The position numbers and the translations under genes were made by a program. This document shows positions 22,350-34,789 of a DNA stretch of 64,000 bases, piece after piece. Each line of letters begins with the position of its first letter. Within the stretch, counting starts at the first letter, position 1. This DNA comes from Rachycentron canadum (taxonomy: Eukaryota > Chordata > Actinopteri > Carangiformes > Rachycentridae): the NCBI GenBank assembly GCA_038496675.1, contig CM076653.1, forward strand, positions 11,625,668 to 11,689,667, in the 5' to 3' direction. Below the pieces are notes generated by a model that ran no database searches, was not told where the DNA came from, and was given only the letters and a program-made list of their open reading frames with translations.

Positions 22350-24403
22350 CTAGGCTGTTTACTCCAAGGTAACAACAGTATTTGCGGTCCATGTGGAAGG
22401 AAACTACAAAGGATTTACAGCCACCTTCAACCTACAGGGGGGTGACTGATACTGAAAAGATTTTGGGTGGAGTATCCCTTTAGTCAAGAACATGTAGGAA
22501 TTTTTAAGTTTCCCCTGAAAGTGGAGCAGCCACTGCAAAATAGCTGGATTTGAATGTAACACACATTCATGCAAAATATCATTGTTTTTTCTATTGATCA
22601 CACCAAAGTCAAGTCATTCTTCCCTCACTCCCTTTGAAATGGGGGGGTTGTTGCTGGGGGGTATCTGCAGTAGCTGGGAGGCAGGAGGAGAGGTGTATGT
22701 AAGGGTGGTTTTACCCCCCCCCCCCCGCACAACATGCAGCACTGAAGTCGCATTGAAATGTGTCTTTTTGTTTTCGTGGTGGCCCTGCATGCATGCCTGC
22801 AGGAGAGAGAGGGGAGACACAAAGAAGGGCCCAGAGACCTCCTGGGTCTCTGTTAGTTTAACAGAGGGCCTCTATCACACACAACATGCACTGACACTGA
22901 CACACACACACACACTTTCCTCTTGCATAAACTTTCTTCGCTGCTCAGTGGTTACAGTCAGTGTGTTCTGCTGCAATCTGCCCTGAGTAAGAGCTTTTGA
23001 AAACACAGGCTTTGAGGATCAGAGGAGGGGCGAGGAAGGCAGGAGGGTGAAGGTGAGAAAGGAGAAAGGAGAGGGATGGATGCACTGGCTTTGGGGGCTA
23101 AAGGTGGGATTAAGGCTTTGCATTCCTTCACTGGGGAATGTAACCTGTCACTTTGGGATATCGGACCTGGTCTCTCCTTGGTCTCTGGTGTCAAAGCCCT
23201 TAATGTCCCCTATGATTTCTGTCCTTTATAACGACAATACACTGTGTGAACTGGAAGAAATTCTGCTTGTGGGTGTAATTCCACTTCAGGGACATAAACT
23301 CATTATATACCTGTTAGATATTGAGTTGACTCAGACAGAGTCTCTATTAAATTAAACTTTCTAACCTCATACAGATGTTTAGAAGCAACATTACCTCAAA
23401 TATTCTGTTGCTCACCAGGGCTGGATTAACCATTGGCAGTTATCCAGGGGCCCAACCCCCAGAGAGGGCCCAGGGCAGTGAGGGCACAAGAGAGCTCAGT
23501 CTCTCTTTATGTGAGCCTGTCCACTGGTGCCTCTGCACAGAGTGATGACATTTCTTGACTCAGAAAAGCTAACGTGGAGCTAATCGGATGCTCGGCCTGA
23601 CTCTTTTTGAGCTGTTAACATTAGCAGTGACTTAGTGCTGTTAGTGCCCCCGCTGCCCTCAGAGGCTCCACGCTGCACAAAACCAGAGACTGACACTAGT
23701 TAATTTTGTCAGATTTGTTATTTCTGTCTCTGGACTTCCTCAGTGGAGGCTCAATAAATAAATTATTAAAAAATCTTCTTTTCATCATCATGGGGCATTT
23801 GGATGTTGGTGCCCAGGGACACAGAGACATATTAACACTGCACTGGTGCTTATGTTTGTTTCCGACATGTATAGTTTGTCCCTGTATGTCGCTGGAACAG
23901 GACACTGACCTTTTTTTCCGCGTGTTTTTGTCTCTCTTCAATAACTGATATGGCTCTCGGCTCCACGACCTGGTTAGATGACAGATAAAGACCAGAGAGG
24001 TTACTGCACTCAGAGTCTGTGCGTGGACCACGGTCACAGCTCCACCGTTAGAGTCAACTTGGTCATCGCACGTGGTCACAATAAATCAGCTGGAGATGTT
24101 TTTATCTCCCGACTCTGATGAGAAATTGCAGAGGAAAACACCAAATTCTTTGAGTTCGGACGCACACAGACACACAATTAGAGAGATTTCACCCTGATAA
24201 TGTTCTCCTGAGTGTTAAAGTCTTTCCTCTCCTTAATCTCTCCCTCTCTCCCCCTCCTCTTTCCACCCTTCCCGTCTTCCCCCGTCCTCTCCCCTGACTC
24301 CCCTTCAGTTCTCCCCGAGTTCCAAACATTTTAATTGCAGCCCACAGGCCATTTGATGCCTCACCAAATCACTGCGAAGAGATCAGCTATTGTCCATTTC
24401 CTT

Positions 24404-24434
<31 letters not shown>

Positions 24435-24679
24435 CAGTTGTACTATGGGCCACAGCACGGTGGACCCTCTGTGTGTGGATTTAGGGAGCTAATCCTCGAA
24501 TAGAGAAGCCATTAGGGAGAATTAGGCAGGTTAGACCCAACCATGATCCCCTATCTGTGTGTGTGTGTGTGCGCGCGCACATGTGTGTGTTGGACAGCCA
24601 TGAACGCGTGGCATGTGTCAGGGCCGAACCGCTCAGAAAGAAGAGCTGGAGGTGCATCGGGCATAGAGGAGGAGGAGGT
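22350..24679. other. Non-coding upstream flank
   Basis: Mostly unique sequence with C/G runs at 22640-22726 and a TG tract at 24403-24432. The 24330-24545 stretch is evenly composed, with several TAAT-type words (AGCTAATCC, CATTAGGGAGAATTAGG), and would be a reasonable place to look for conserved non-coding sequence. Confidence 0.5.
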
Positions 24680-25076
24680 NNNNNNNNNNNNNNNNNNNNN
24701 NNNNNNNNNNNNNNNNNNNNNNNNNNNNNNNNNNNNNNNNNNNNNNNNNNNNNNNNNNNNNNNNNNNNNNNNNNNNNNNNNNNNNNNNNNNNNNNNNNNN
24801 NNNNNNNNNNNNNNNNNNNNNNNNNNNNNNNNNNNNNNNNNNNNNNNNNNNNNNNNNNNNNNNNNNNNNNNNNNNNNNNNNNNNNNNNNNNNNNNNNNNN
24901 NNNNNNNNNNNNNNNNNNNNNNNNNNNNNNNNNNNNNNNNNNNNNNNNNNNNNNNNNNNNNNNNNNNNNNNNNNNNNNNNNNNNNNNNNNNNNNNNNNNN
25001 NNNNNNNNNNNNNNNNNNNNNNNNNNNNNNNNNNNNNNNNNNNNNNNNNNNNNNNNNNNNNNNNNNNNNNNNNNNN
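24680..25076. other. Assembly gap (397 N)
   Basis: A run of N flanked by GGAGGAGGAGG on the left and an 11-base G run on the right. The missing part is probably G-rich or microsatellite sequence. Reading frames crossing it are meaningless. Confidence 0.99.
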
Positions 25077-25121
25077 GGGGGGGGGGGAGTGGTGGCAGCT
25101 AACTCTGCTAATCTTGCCAGT

Positions 25122-25166
<45 letters not shown>

Positions 25167-25599
25167 CCACCGCGCGCAAGTGGGTTCATCTGGTCACTCT
25201 CAACAGATGGATGCAGCAGAAAGGCCAAGGGTAAACTTGAGCAATACCCAAACCAGACAGTCCCCCCTCCCCCCTCATTAGCCTCCCACCCCCTAGTCTC
25301 AGTGTCTACAGCTAATCACCGCGTCCCCAGCACGCAACCAAACACACTCCTCATTAAGAAGCATCTGAACACCCATGTACACAGTGTTTTCCAAGATCTG
25401 TGTCCAAGTTGTTGACGTGGCACGATTCTGCAATTACATTTTTAAAAAACATTTTTTTTCCCCCTACAATTAAAATAAGAATAAAACATCATCTTCAGTA
25501 CAGTTAAGGTTCTACTTTCTTTTTCAAAGATACCGTTGATAGCCAGAGCGAGCGGGTGATTAACCGACCATTTCAAAGTGGAGAAATAGTCAAAAACGA

Positions 25600-25815
25600 A
25601 ACAGACATCTGGGCAGTACCGGGGCCCAGTATACGCCCCGGTCCCATGGCCCGAGTCTGGCACATACACAGCATGATAGTCAGATGCTACTTCCACACCA
25701 GGACCAATTCTGGCACTGTCAGCCGACACTGGGGATGACGAAGAATCTACCCAGATGTGGGGGTATATGGGCCAGACTTGGGCCGTGGAACCATGGTGTG
25801 TACGGGGCCAGATTT
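25600..25815 (+). repeat. GGCCCA-rich dispersed repeat R3, copy 1
   Basis: GGGGCCCAGTATACGCCCCG, ACAGCATGATAGTCAGATG, TACCCAGATGTGGGGGTAT and GGGCCAGACTTGGGCCGTGG. The same blocks recur at 33105-33290, 42420-42530 and 56745-57310 in the same orientation. It belongs to a widespread fish repeat built of TGGGCCAGA-type words. Confidence 0.7.
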
Positions 25816-25819
25816 GCTG

Positions 25820-26352
25820 TGCAATAACTCAGTGCTGAAGTCACTTTGCCCAAGAAAGAACACATAACACCCATTAAACAACCAACTGCCATTTTGCAGA
25901 TTAAAGGAGCCATTTTAAGTTTTCAATTTTGCACCATATCGTTCAAGCTGTGACACAAAACATTGGGTTTAAACTTTGCACAGATGAAAATGATCTTACT
26001 AAATTTATTTTTCCTCCTCTTTTCTTACACTCCAACACAGTCACACTCCAACATCTGGACGACACAACGATGCGTGAATGATTTATCTGCACACCAAACA
26101 CACAAAAAATGCTGTGCAGAAAATTCTGATAAGCTCGCCAAATTTAGGACAACCTCTGATTGTTGTGTTTGTCCCCCTCTTTGTTGTTCATATTTCCAGG
26201 CACAGCGCACACAGCAGTCCAGTCATGTGAGTCTGCCTCACTGCTGCGGACGTCACTCCGAGCAAACAACGAGCGTCAGCTCTGAGTCGAGTTGAAAAAC
26301 CCTCAGAAGAAACAGAGATAAATTTCTTTTTTTTTTTTTTTTTTTTTAAAGT

Positions 26353-26386
<34 letters not shown>

Positions 26387-26507
26387 GGCTTCCCGAACTC
26401 GCTCTCAGGTAGCCATTAAAAACTTCAGGACATAAACATGTTCCAGCAATATTCCAGTAAACAGCGGAAACGTGCAATGAGTCACCACATGCAACAGCAA
26501 CGTGGAG

Positions 26508-26545
<38 letters not shown>

Positions 26546-27480
26546 TGCACAAGTCTGATGTCACATTACCCCCTGTCCTGGTAGTTTCCATTATAACAGG
26601 CCTCAGGACAAACTGCTCAAGTGGAACTATTATAGTTAAAGACTCACAGTGTGTCTGTTTGACAAGTCTCATTAAAAGTGACTTCATTCTTCTTTGTGGT
26701 TTTTTTATCTGCTGTGGCATCACTGTTACATTCCTGATAACATTCCTATAAATACGCTGTTGTGCTTTAAAAGTGTAACATGGTATGTTAATAGATCAGT
26801 TATTGGTTATTTATCTGCATCATTTGCAGATTTGATGCAGGAAACACTGTGAAAGTTTACGATGACTAAAGGGAATGTTTGTTTTTGATTTGTGTGTAAT
26901 AAATAAATTGATGTTAAGCTTTAATTTATGTCATAATTACATCCTCTTTTGTTTTTCATTAACCGATTTATGATGTAAATAAAATATAGTTATATTGTTT
27001 GCTATAGACTATAATAAAGTGAAATAGGCTAAAAATGAATTTTCAAGATCCAATTGTCCTGTAGTTCTGCCTTTATATTATTATTTTTAAATCTCATTAT
27101 AACATAATTCTAATTTTGATATATCATTATGACTTTTGGAAATCTAGAAAATAATTTATGCTAAAAAAAACACTGAAAAACCTTGTGTGATATTGTAAAA
27201 ATACAGACCTACAGAAGCTGATATGTTGCTCCAAGTCCCTGCAGATGAACGTCAGTTATTTCAAATATTTAAATCACAGATTAACCTCAGCGTTCTCAAT
27301 CTGTAACTCTGCGTTATCACCAAATAAAAGCAACATTAAAAGTCTCTGATCTATAAAAAAAAAAAATCACTCTATAAATTCACAGTGTCGTGATGAGCGA
27401 CTCTCATAATATTAAACATGTTACCAACTAACAACAAAGTCACCAAACTCACTTTAAACACCTTAAAAATCTGAAAAGAC
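25820..27480. other. AT-rich non-coding stretch
   Basis: No gene seen; strongly AT-rich from 26760 to 27480, ending at the CpG-rich candidate exon. Confidence 0.6.
26327..26378. repeat. Poly-T then (GA)n tract
   Basis: T run 26327-26347 followed by AAAGT and a GA tract 26352-26378; a CA tract lies at 26512-26540. Confidence 0.9.
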
Positions 27481-27546
27481 ACTCACAGCAGACTTCGGAC
27501 ACGTGTCCTCCCCCCTCTCCCGCTCGGACCTCCCGCCGAGTCTCAC

Positions 27547-27620
27547 CTGCTCCTGCACCGGCGCTCGTCCTCTGGTGTTAACAGGGCTCCTCCTGCAGAC
27601 AGCGCAGATTCATAGATAAT
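27547..27620 (-). promoter_or_regulatory. Candidate upstream non-coding exon or promoter of prdm1
   Basis: A CpG-rich island in AT-rich surroundings (27490-27600). On the minus strand the sequence reads CGGTGCAGGAGCAG|GTGAGA, a consensus donor with GT at 27546-27545, about 10 kb upstream of the prdm1 start and on the same strand. There is no ATG in the 60 nt before the donor, consistent with a leader exon. A 10-bp palindromic E-box GACACGTGTC lies at 27498-27507. PRDM1 genes in mammals have untranslated leader exons and alternative promoters, which makes this plausible but unproven. Confidence 0.3.
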
Positions 27621-28035
27621 GTTCCTATAACAACAAACCTTTCTTAACACCCTCCCCTCTTACCCCCATCTCTGCTTCATCACCTTTCCTTTTCTTCCGT
27701 CTTTGACTTTTTCCTGTTTTGTTTCCCCTCCTTTCCTCTGATCCTTCCTTCATCCTTCCTTCCTTCTTGTCCACATTTTCCTCTCATTAGGCCACTTATA
27801 CTTCATCCACTTATCTCCTTCTTTTTCTTCTTTCCTTCCCCCTTCCTGCTCTTTATTTATTTATTTAGTAAGTATTTTGGGGTATTTTCAAGTCTCTCCC
27901 ACAGACGGTACAGATGAAAACGATGCGATGGCGGTCCCAGACATCATCAGACTGACTGGTTGATGTCTTTACCCAAATCACAGAGCTATGTTTACTGTTA
28001 TTCACTAACTGTCCTTATTCAGCACGGATGCAGTT

Positions 28036-28140
28036 GATGAGTTTATGGTCTCAGTCTTTAGTTTCAAGTCTTTCAACAATCCAAGATGGCGACGACCAAA
28101 TTACTTCAGTACAGCAGTTCACAAACCCGAGGGTGATGTC
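28036..28140 (-). repeat. Dispersed repeat family R1, fragment
   Basis: GAGTTTATGGTCTCAGTCTT and TAGTTTCAAGTCTT match the middle of copy 1, followed by CCAAGATGGCGACGACC as in the 20030-20225 copy. Confidence 0.6.
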
Positions 28141-28595
28141 GTGGTTTATTAGCACTGGTGCTGGACCCGTTTCGTTTCGAAAACTGGGTTGTGCTTGAAG
28201 TGTGGACGAGCTGAAACAGACAAGCGATGGCGCAGTCGTCATCGGGTCTGATCAGGCTCAATGAGTAATGAATTACAAGTGTCGAGACCTTTGTCTTTGT
28301 TGCAGCATTTGTGCAGTGAAGTTCTGCACGTTAACATTACAACTGCCTCCGCTGTTCCTCTTTTCTCTGCAGCAAATCAGCTGAGCCTAACTCAGAGTAC
28401 ACAATCTACTTCCTGCTTACACACATGCTCAAAGCAAAAGCGTAGTAATGTGGACGTAGCCTAAATGAAAGCCAAGCACCCAATACGCAAACCTTTTGCT
28501 GTTATCTGTCACACGTTATGTTAATTAGTTGTCACGCCTCTGATATTAACTGTCCAATTAACACTTTTTTACCTCCACTAATGTGATCACTCTGA

Positions 28596-28631
<36 letters not shown>

Positions 28632-28993
28632 GTAGCTCCTGCTAACAGCATGTGGGTGGAGAAGGGAGGAAGGCTGTTAACAAAATGTTGACACCATCTC
28701 CTGCCTCCTACAGCCTGAAAACACACAGTGATCAAGATAACATTTTTTATCTCACTCTGAAGAAAACGGTGTTTTTGACAGTAAAGTGACTGATTTTAAT
28801 TGATTTAACTGAATCATGGAGGAAAAGATCCAAAGTTGTGAGTCGTGAGTTCCAGAAAAATGACGATATGTCCTTGTCCTTCTTTTGTGGGGGGGGGGGG
28901 CATTTACTGAAAGAGGCTACAAACTCAGCACAACACAGACACACACAGACACGCACGTGACACACTTTTGCCAAACAAAGCAGAATGAAGTGA

Positions 28994-29158
28994 GACAATG
29001 GCCGTGGTCGGCAGAAAGTGGGTCACTGTGCTGGAGCCCCTGCAACTGACAAAAGTTGCGTGTGCTCTGGCAAAAACAAAAAGCGCGTGCGCTACACATG
29101 CGATAAATACAAATGTGGCAAAATGCACAGCACAGCAAACAAGGCAAACGTACTCTGA
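28994..29158 (+). pseudogene. Possible piggyBac-like transposase C-terminal fragment
   Basis: A short open frame ending at TGA 29156-29158 reads …APATDKSCVCSGKNKKRV then RYTCDKYKCGKMH. The spacing C-x-C … R-Y-x-C-x3-x-C resembles the cysteine-rich tail of piggyBac-family transposases, including the ATDKK-type lead-in. Nothing of the catalytic core is visible upstream, and a stop in the same frame lies at 28991-28993. It may equally be chance. Confidence 0.3.
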
Positions 29159-29159
29159 C

Positions 29160-32100
29160 GGTGTTTCCCTCCAGTATCCGTAACGTTAGCTTGATTTAAC
29201 TGTCACCGAAGGTGAACGGTGATTGGATGAGATGTGTCGGAGTCGGCAGCAGCTCAGTGCACTCAGCTGTGAAGCCTTAATTACATTATCTGTCGCTGCA
29301 ACCAGCATTTTAATTGTTCCTTAGTTCATAAACTAGAAATCAATACATGGCTGACTGGGAGAGCAGCAGGCGGCAAGTGTGTCCGTGTGTCGCACTCATG
29401 TCCTTGTTTGTGTTCATTCAGCGTGCCTTTATCTCCATGCGTCTTCGTATTTAAGTCATTTTATTGAGTTTTCTTGTTTTACGCTGTATAAATGTGATCT
29501 CTCCGTGCGCCCATGGGCGTTTCCTGTGTGTGTGTGTTGATGTGTGTGTGTCCAGATTGAGTGACCAGTCATTAGGAGGTTAAATGGGGTCCGTTGTCCG
29601 AATGCTCTGCTGATTAAGCTGGACTGATCGGGGCTGGTGGGCACCTGCCATAAGCAGCCTCAGCCTCATCCATCACCCGCTGACCCGGCCGCAGCCTGGC
29701 CCTTGGACGCCGCAGAAGGCCCCCGGGGCTCTGGAGACTCCTCTGCCCAGGAACTGACCACCACCATTACCCCCCGGACCTGGAGCCAAGATTACCCACA
29801 GAAGCCCCTTCTCCTTTCTAACCCCAACCGTCCTGCTGACCCTCCAAAATGACCACGATCAAAAAAACTGGACCTTCTGAGCTGAGTGCTGACCAAGACT
29901 ACAGCTATAGATCTCGTGCCAGTGGGGGTCCTCAAACTTTACTGGATGAGCACTGAAAGCTAACCAGTGCTATTCATCCCAAAATAAGAGCCCATCTAAA
30001 CTCCCAACCTCCATGATGCCCACCACCAAATTCACTGAGGAGCATGTGTAGGCTCATAGAGTCCAGACGCTCCTTCTCCTCCCCGACACTGACCCTAAAT
30101 TTATTCTGCCTGTGATTTTTAGTCCGCAAGACCTTGGTTCAAACCAATATTTCCCCCAGCACTCCAAATTAAGTTTGAAAGGACCTGTAGCCTTTGACCC
30201 TGGTCCAAACCCTTGGTCTAGCTCTCCACATTCACCATTATCACCACTACTTCTTCCAGACTCATTCAAATGCCTGACAAAGCTTTAGGGTTGACACCAT
30301 CTCTCAAACGTTACAGCGCCTTAACCCCCAAATCTGAAGACAAGTTGACCCTTCTCCTTTCTCACTCTGGTTCAAACCTTGGTCCTAACCCTCATCTCAA
30401 CCCTACAAGTCCACCACTGCCTTAACCTTAATGACCTGCGACCAAGCTGCCCCTCCATGGCAGAAAAGTTGACCACAACTGCAACCTTTAAGACCTGAGG
30501 CCAAGTTAGGTGTTGTCTATGGAGGATCTGTGCAGCTCCTGAAAGGTCTTCAATGGGTTAAAGGTGCTGGATCTCATACTATAACCCCAATAAATCACAA
30601 ACCTAGAGTTATTATTTGGTTATCATTAGGAATAATTAATATCAGGAATGAGGGGGTGGTGGTTATTTCCTGGAAGTGATGCAGATGGATAACATCTTGG
30701 TGTGGTAATTTGGCTCCAGTGTCATTAGTTTTACCCCATCCAGATAAATGAACCTGAACCAAATGCTCCAGAGTTCAAACTCTAAAATCAACTCAAAACT
30801 TGAAACAGACATAAAGGGATTAATGTCCTTAGGATGATGTAAGTCTTTAGAAACCAGTTATAGTGGCCAAAATCCCCCAAAACTTATATATAACAATTAA
30901 CCATTGACACAAACCATGACAACAAAGTAGAAACAACAAAAAAAAAAAAAGTGATATTTAGGATCAGGCACAAGGGGCTTTCCAGTATACCTGTATTACC
31001 TCACACATGTTCACGTAGATACGTGTATTTTATTTTGTTTTAAATGTGTCTCTGTGTTTGTTTCTGTGGCAGATGTGAGACTTACATCTTTCCTTCTTTT
31101 AAAAAAATGTCTCCTCCTCCTGATCAAAGCCTTAACCAGACAAAACAAGCTGAAGACACTCACCAGACTCCATTCTTTAATATCATCCGCCTTAAAGAAA
31201 AGAAAAAAGAAAAAAAAATCAATAAAAAATAATCAGCGGCCTGTGTCCTCCACGGCCCCCAGCTGTCAGCTGTAAATCAGAATCAGATTAATAACCCGAT
31301 TAATAACAATACATCCAAATTAAACCCGATCTGCTTGTATTCATTGTGTAATTAGGCCAAAAGATGTCAGGGGGTCTGACAAAAAAAAAAACGAAAAAAA
31401 AAAAAACAAGGAGGTGAAAGTCGTGTCAAACTGACAAAGACTGGACGTCACAGCAGGATGTTGTAGCTCCATAATAGAAATGAATAATTGGTCACAAGAA
31501 CAACGTGTCCTGGACAAAGACTCAACAAAGAGGACATCACGTCCCAGGTTAGTGTGAAATCTATATTTTATCTGTTGTTCTGATAAAGCTAAAGTTCGAT
31601 AGATCCCAAGTGTGTTTTTATGTTTCACTGTATATTTGAATAAACCAGGTTTGGGTGTGGAGGATGCAGGGTTTAACTGGTTCATGATCTGCTGAGCTCT
31701 GACAGAGGCTCAGTTCACTGTTTCTTTATAAGCCACCACACACAGAGACACATGCGCAGGCTGTGATCTCTTATCAGGACGGAGAGAGGCCGTGGTGTTG
31801 GTAACATTAACCCACTGACCTGCTGGCCTTGAAAAGTGAAATGGATTTACTGCTCTTCTCTCTTTTCAGCCTTTTCCTCTCAGATTGCCTGGATTGCTTC
31901 ATTGTTGATGTCCTCACCTTCTGTTACAGCAAACAGTGATCACGTGTCTGCTAAAACACACATTTATGCTATTTCACACTCCCGACTTTGGATAAAATGA
32001 GTATTGCAGCACAAAGCTGAGATTGACTGAGATCCTTCTGTGTGCGCTCTCAAATGAGCTGTGTTTTATTCCAGCATGCTACCCAGACTAGCTTGATAGC

Positions 32101-32390
32101 CAGGTACCTGACCCCTCCACTGGTCACCTGAATCAGATTCAAGTCAGCACTGCTCTGCTTCTTCTTGGCCAAGTCGTCTGGTGTCTCAGTCCGGACTGTT
32201 CTGGTCTGTGGTTCCCCGATGGTCCTGAAGTCTCTCAGAGCAGGGGTGTACCTATATATCTTGTCTCTCCTGACACGCCAACCCCCTAACTATGTCTAAC
32301 TATCTCTTATTGTGCACCCTTGGTGGGACTTTACCTGCACTTACTAGATAGATGTGCTCAGTAATCCTCCTCGAGGCCTCCTGATGCGCT
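29160..32390. other. Non-coding stretch
   Basis: 29640-30540 is CC/CT-rich with recurring GGTTCAAACC- and ACCAAGTTGACC-like words (degenerate, no clean period). 32060-32350 resembles decayed repeat sequence. No open frame with domains. Confidence 0.5.
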
Positions 32391-32396
32391 GAGACC

Positions 32397-32470
32397 CGCT
32401 AACATTGGGCTTTTGTTGGCAATGGAAAAGGCTGCAGTCGGCTCTGATGATGATCATTGATGTAAAGGGA
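32397..32470 (+). repeat. Family R4, fragment
   Basis: GCTAACATTGGGCTTTTGTT followed by GGCAATGGAAAAGGCTGCAG and GATCATTGATGTAAA. It matches the internal part of the 21905 copy. Confidence 0.5.
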
Positions 32471-33104
32471 GTCAGTGACTTTGGGTAAAAGCATCTTATG
32501 ATGAGTAAATGTAACAATGTGGTTACTCAGGAGTCCTTTTTAAAGTTAGATAATTCAGGCCTCTTTCACACGAGTACAGCTCGTCATCTCTCACACCAAC
32601 ACACACTTTCATTTACTCACACACATAAACACAAATTCTCATGTCACACCCTCATTATCTCTATCTCTGGAGAAGTCACAGCTTTTCAAGGACAAGAAAG
32701 AGAAAGTAGGTGAAAGACAACAGTGACACATATTCTGCAACAAAACAGCAGTGTGTCTGTGTGTGTTTGTGACTATGAAGTGACACTTCTCAGCACAAAG
32801 CCATCCATCCCAGGTGCATTTGTTTACCTGTGTGTGTTGAAATGGACACACACACCTATAGAGTATCGCAGGGATATAAGGTGACACTCATCCCAGCACA
32901 CAATACACAGAGTCTCATTTCATACAGTCCACCTGCACACGCACACACACACACACACACACACTATAGAGTCTTTATCAGTCAGACATGACCCACAAAA
33001 GATCAGAGACTCCAAACCTGTCTTCTATAAATTACACCCATGTCCACTAATGTGTTCGGTCAAAGTTAAAGTAGCTGTTACCTGCAAATATATCCCAGGT
33101 AGTA

Positions 33105-33290
33105 AGATACGTCCCGGCCCACATTCGGGCCACATGCTTGTGTTTCTTCAGGCCCAGTATACCCCCCGCTCCCACGGCCCAGGTCTGGCCCATATACAGC
33201 TACAGGGGCAATCTTCTGGCTGTCAGCCACCACCAGAGGATGTAGCAGCCAGAGAATCTACCCAGGTGTGATTGTATGACCCACACCAAC
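33105..33290 (+). repeat. GGCCCA-rich dispersed repeat R3, copy 2
   Basis: CGTCCCGGCCCACATTCGGG, CAGGCCCAGTATACCCCCCG and CCCAGGTCTGGCCCATATAC align with copy 1; the 3' part is more diverged. Confidence 0.65.
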
Positions 33291-33967
33291 ATTGGGGGAA
33301 CGTGGTGGTTTTGGCAAAACATTGAAAAAGTACACATCCTGACTTCTACTTCAAGTCAGTGTTGATTTTTTATTATTTAACCGGGACCGCAATGTTTCCC
33401 AAACCTTAACCTCAACAATGGTGTTAATGTGGACACATACAGTTTCACTACTGCTCATTTTAGAAAGGTCACAACAGGCAATGCGTTACTTGTTTAAATT
33501 ACCATGGCAGAGGGAAAGAGTTGAGTTGTAGGGGATCTCAAAATGTGGGCACAGATGATTTCAGTGGGTAAGTCCCCCAGACTCTTTCCTGGACATCAAC
33601 CACCTTCTCTCTTTCCTATTTCCTCTCTGCACTGTTCAAGCAAAGAACATAAACACACATAAATCTGAAGAAAGAGGCCAAGCTTCTTCTGAACCCTTCA
33701 AATCGGTGATTTGCCTCAGTTTGATTGGTCGACTGAAGAAGGGCCAATCAAAATTCAGGACAAGAGCCTAGTTCGAAGCAGACCAGAAAATAAATATGGA
33801 CCTGAGACCCAGACTGGGTTGTGCCCACCTGCAACGCCAAGAAACCGAGACACTATAATATATGAATCTCAAGACACACACACACACACAGACACACACA
33901 CACACACACAGCAGACTGCGGCGCGTGGCTTCTGTTGTTTGGCTTCAGTCCGATTTTACTGGCTGTC

Positions 33968-34099
33968 CGCCAAGCTAAACACACACACACACACACACAC
34001 GCACGCACGCACGCACACACACACACACACACACACAGCCATTCACAGTTTAGCGCCGAGCTCAGATAAAGCCTTCCCTCAATCTGGCTGGGTGGCTGG

Positions 34100-34155
<56 letters not shown>

Positions 34156-34174
34156 ATGTGTGTGTGTGTGTGTG
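33968..34174. repeat. CA tract followed by long (TG)n
   Basis: CA 33979-34037 with GCACGC interruptions, then 34101-34174 TG with one TTTA interruption. The opposite polarity allows the tracts to pair as a large hairpin. Confidence 0.9.
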
Positions 34175-34789
34175 GACAGAGAGAGTGGAGAGAGAGGAGG
34201 TAAAGTTTAAGTACAGTCAGACAGGAGAGAGTAAACACTGATAAGTCCCAGCTGTGTGTGTGTGTGTGCATGTGTGTGTCCATGCAGCCATGTGTGCCCA
34301 ACACACACTGCACCAAAGCACTTCCGAGTACACCCCACCCCCCCCCACCCCAACCCACCCCCCCAACCTTTCCATCAAATCCATCGTCCCACACACACTT
34401 CCACTACTTTGATGAGGTGAAGGAGTGTGTGTCCATGCCTGTGTGTGTGTGTGAGAGAGAGCCTGATCTGTTTCATGTAAAGATCAGACGATTCAGCTCA
34501 TGGGCACAGCGGAAGTAGAAGCCACACAGTTTGAAGAAAACCGGGAGAGAGGAAGAGGAGGAAGAAGAGTAGGAGGAGGATGAAGAGGAGTGTTGGTTAA
34601 ATGGAGAAAACAGCAGCTCTGTGAAGTGAAGTTATCAATAATCACTCAAGGTCAACATCACAAAAAAAAACCCCACTACAGTTTGTCGGGGGCTATTTTC
34701 TTCGATGGATTAACACACATTTGGAGCAGCAGGATGGTGTGTGAGAGACTGAATTAAAATAAAATACAGTGTGTGTGTTCACAGTGATT

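Noticed and set aside
24543..25415. Frames of up to 290 codons across the N gap
   Set aside because: Most of the product is unknown residues from the gap; flanks are CA-repeat translations.
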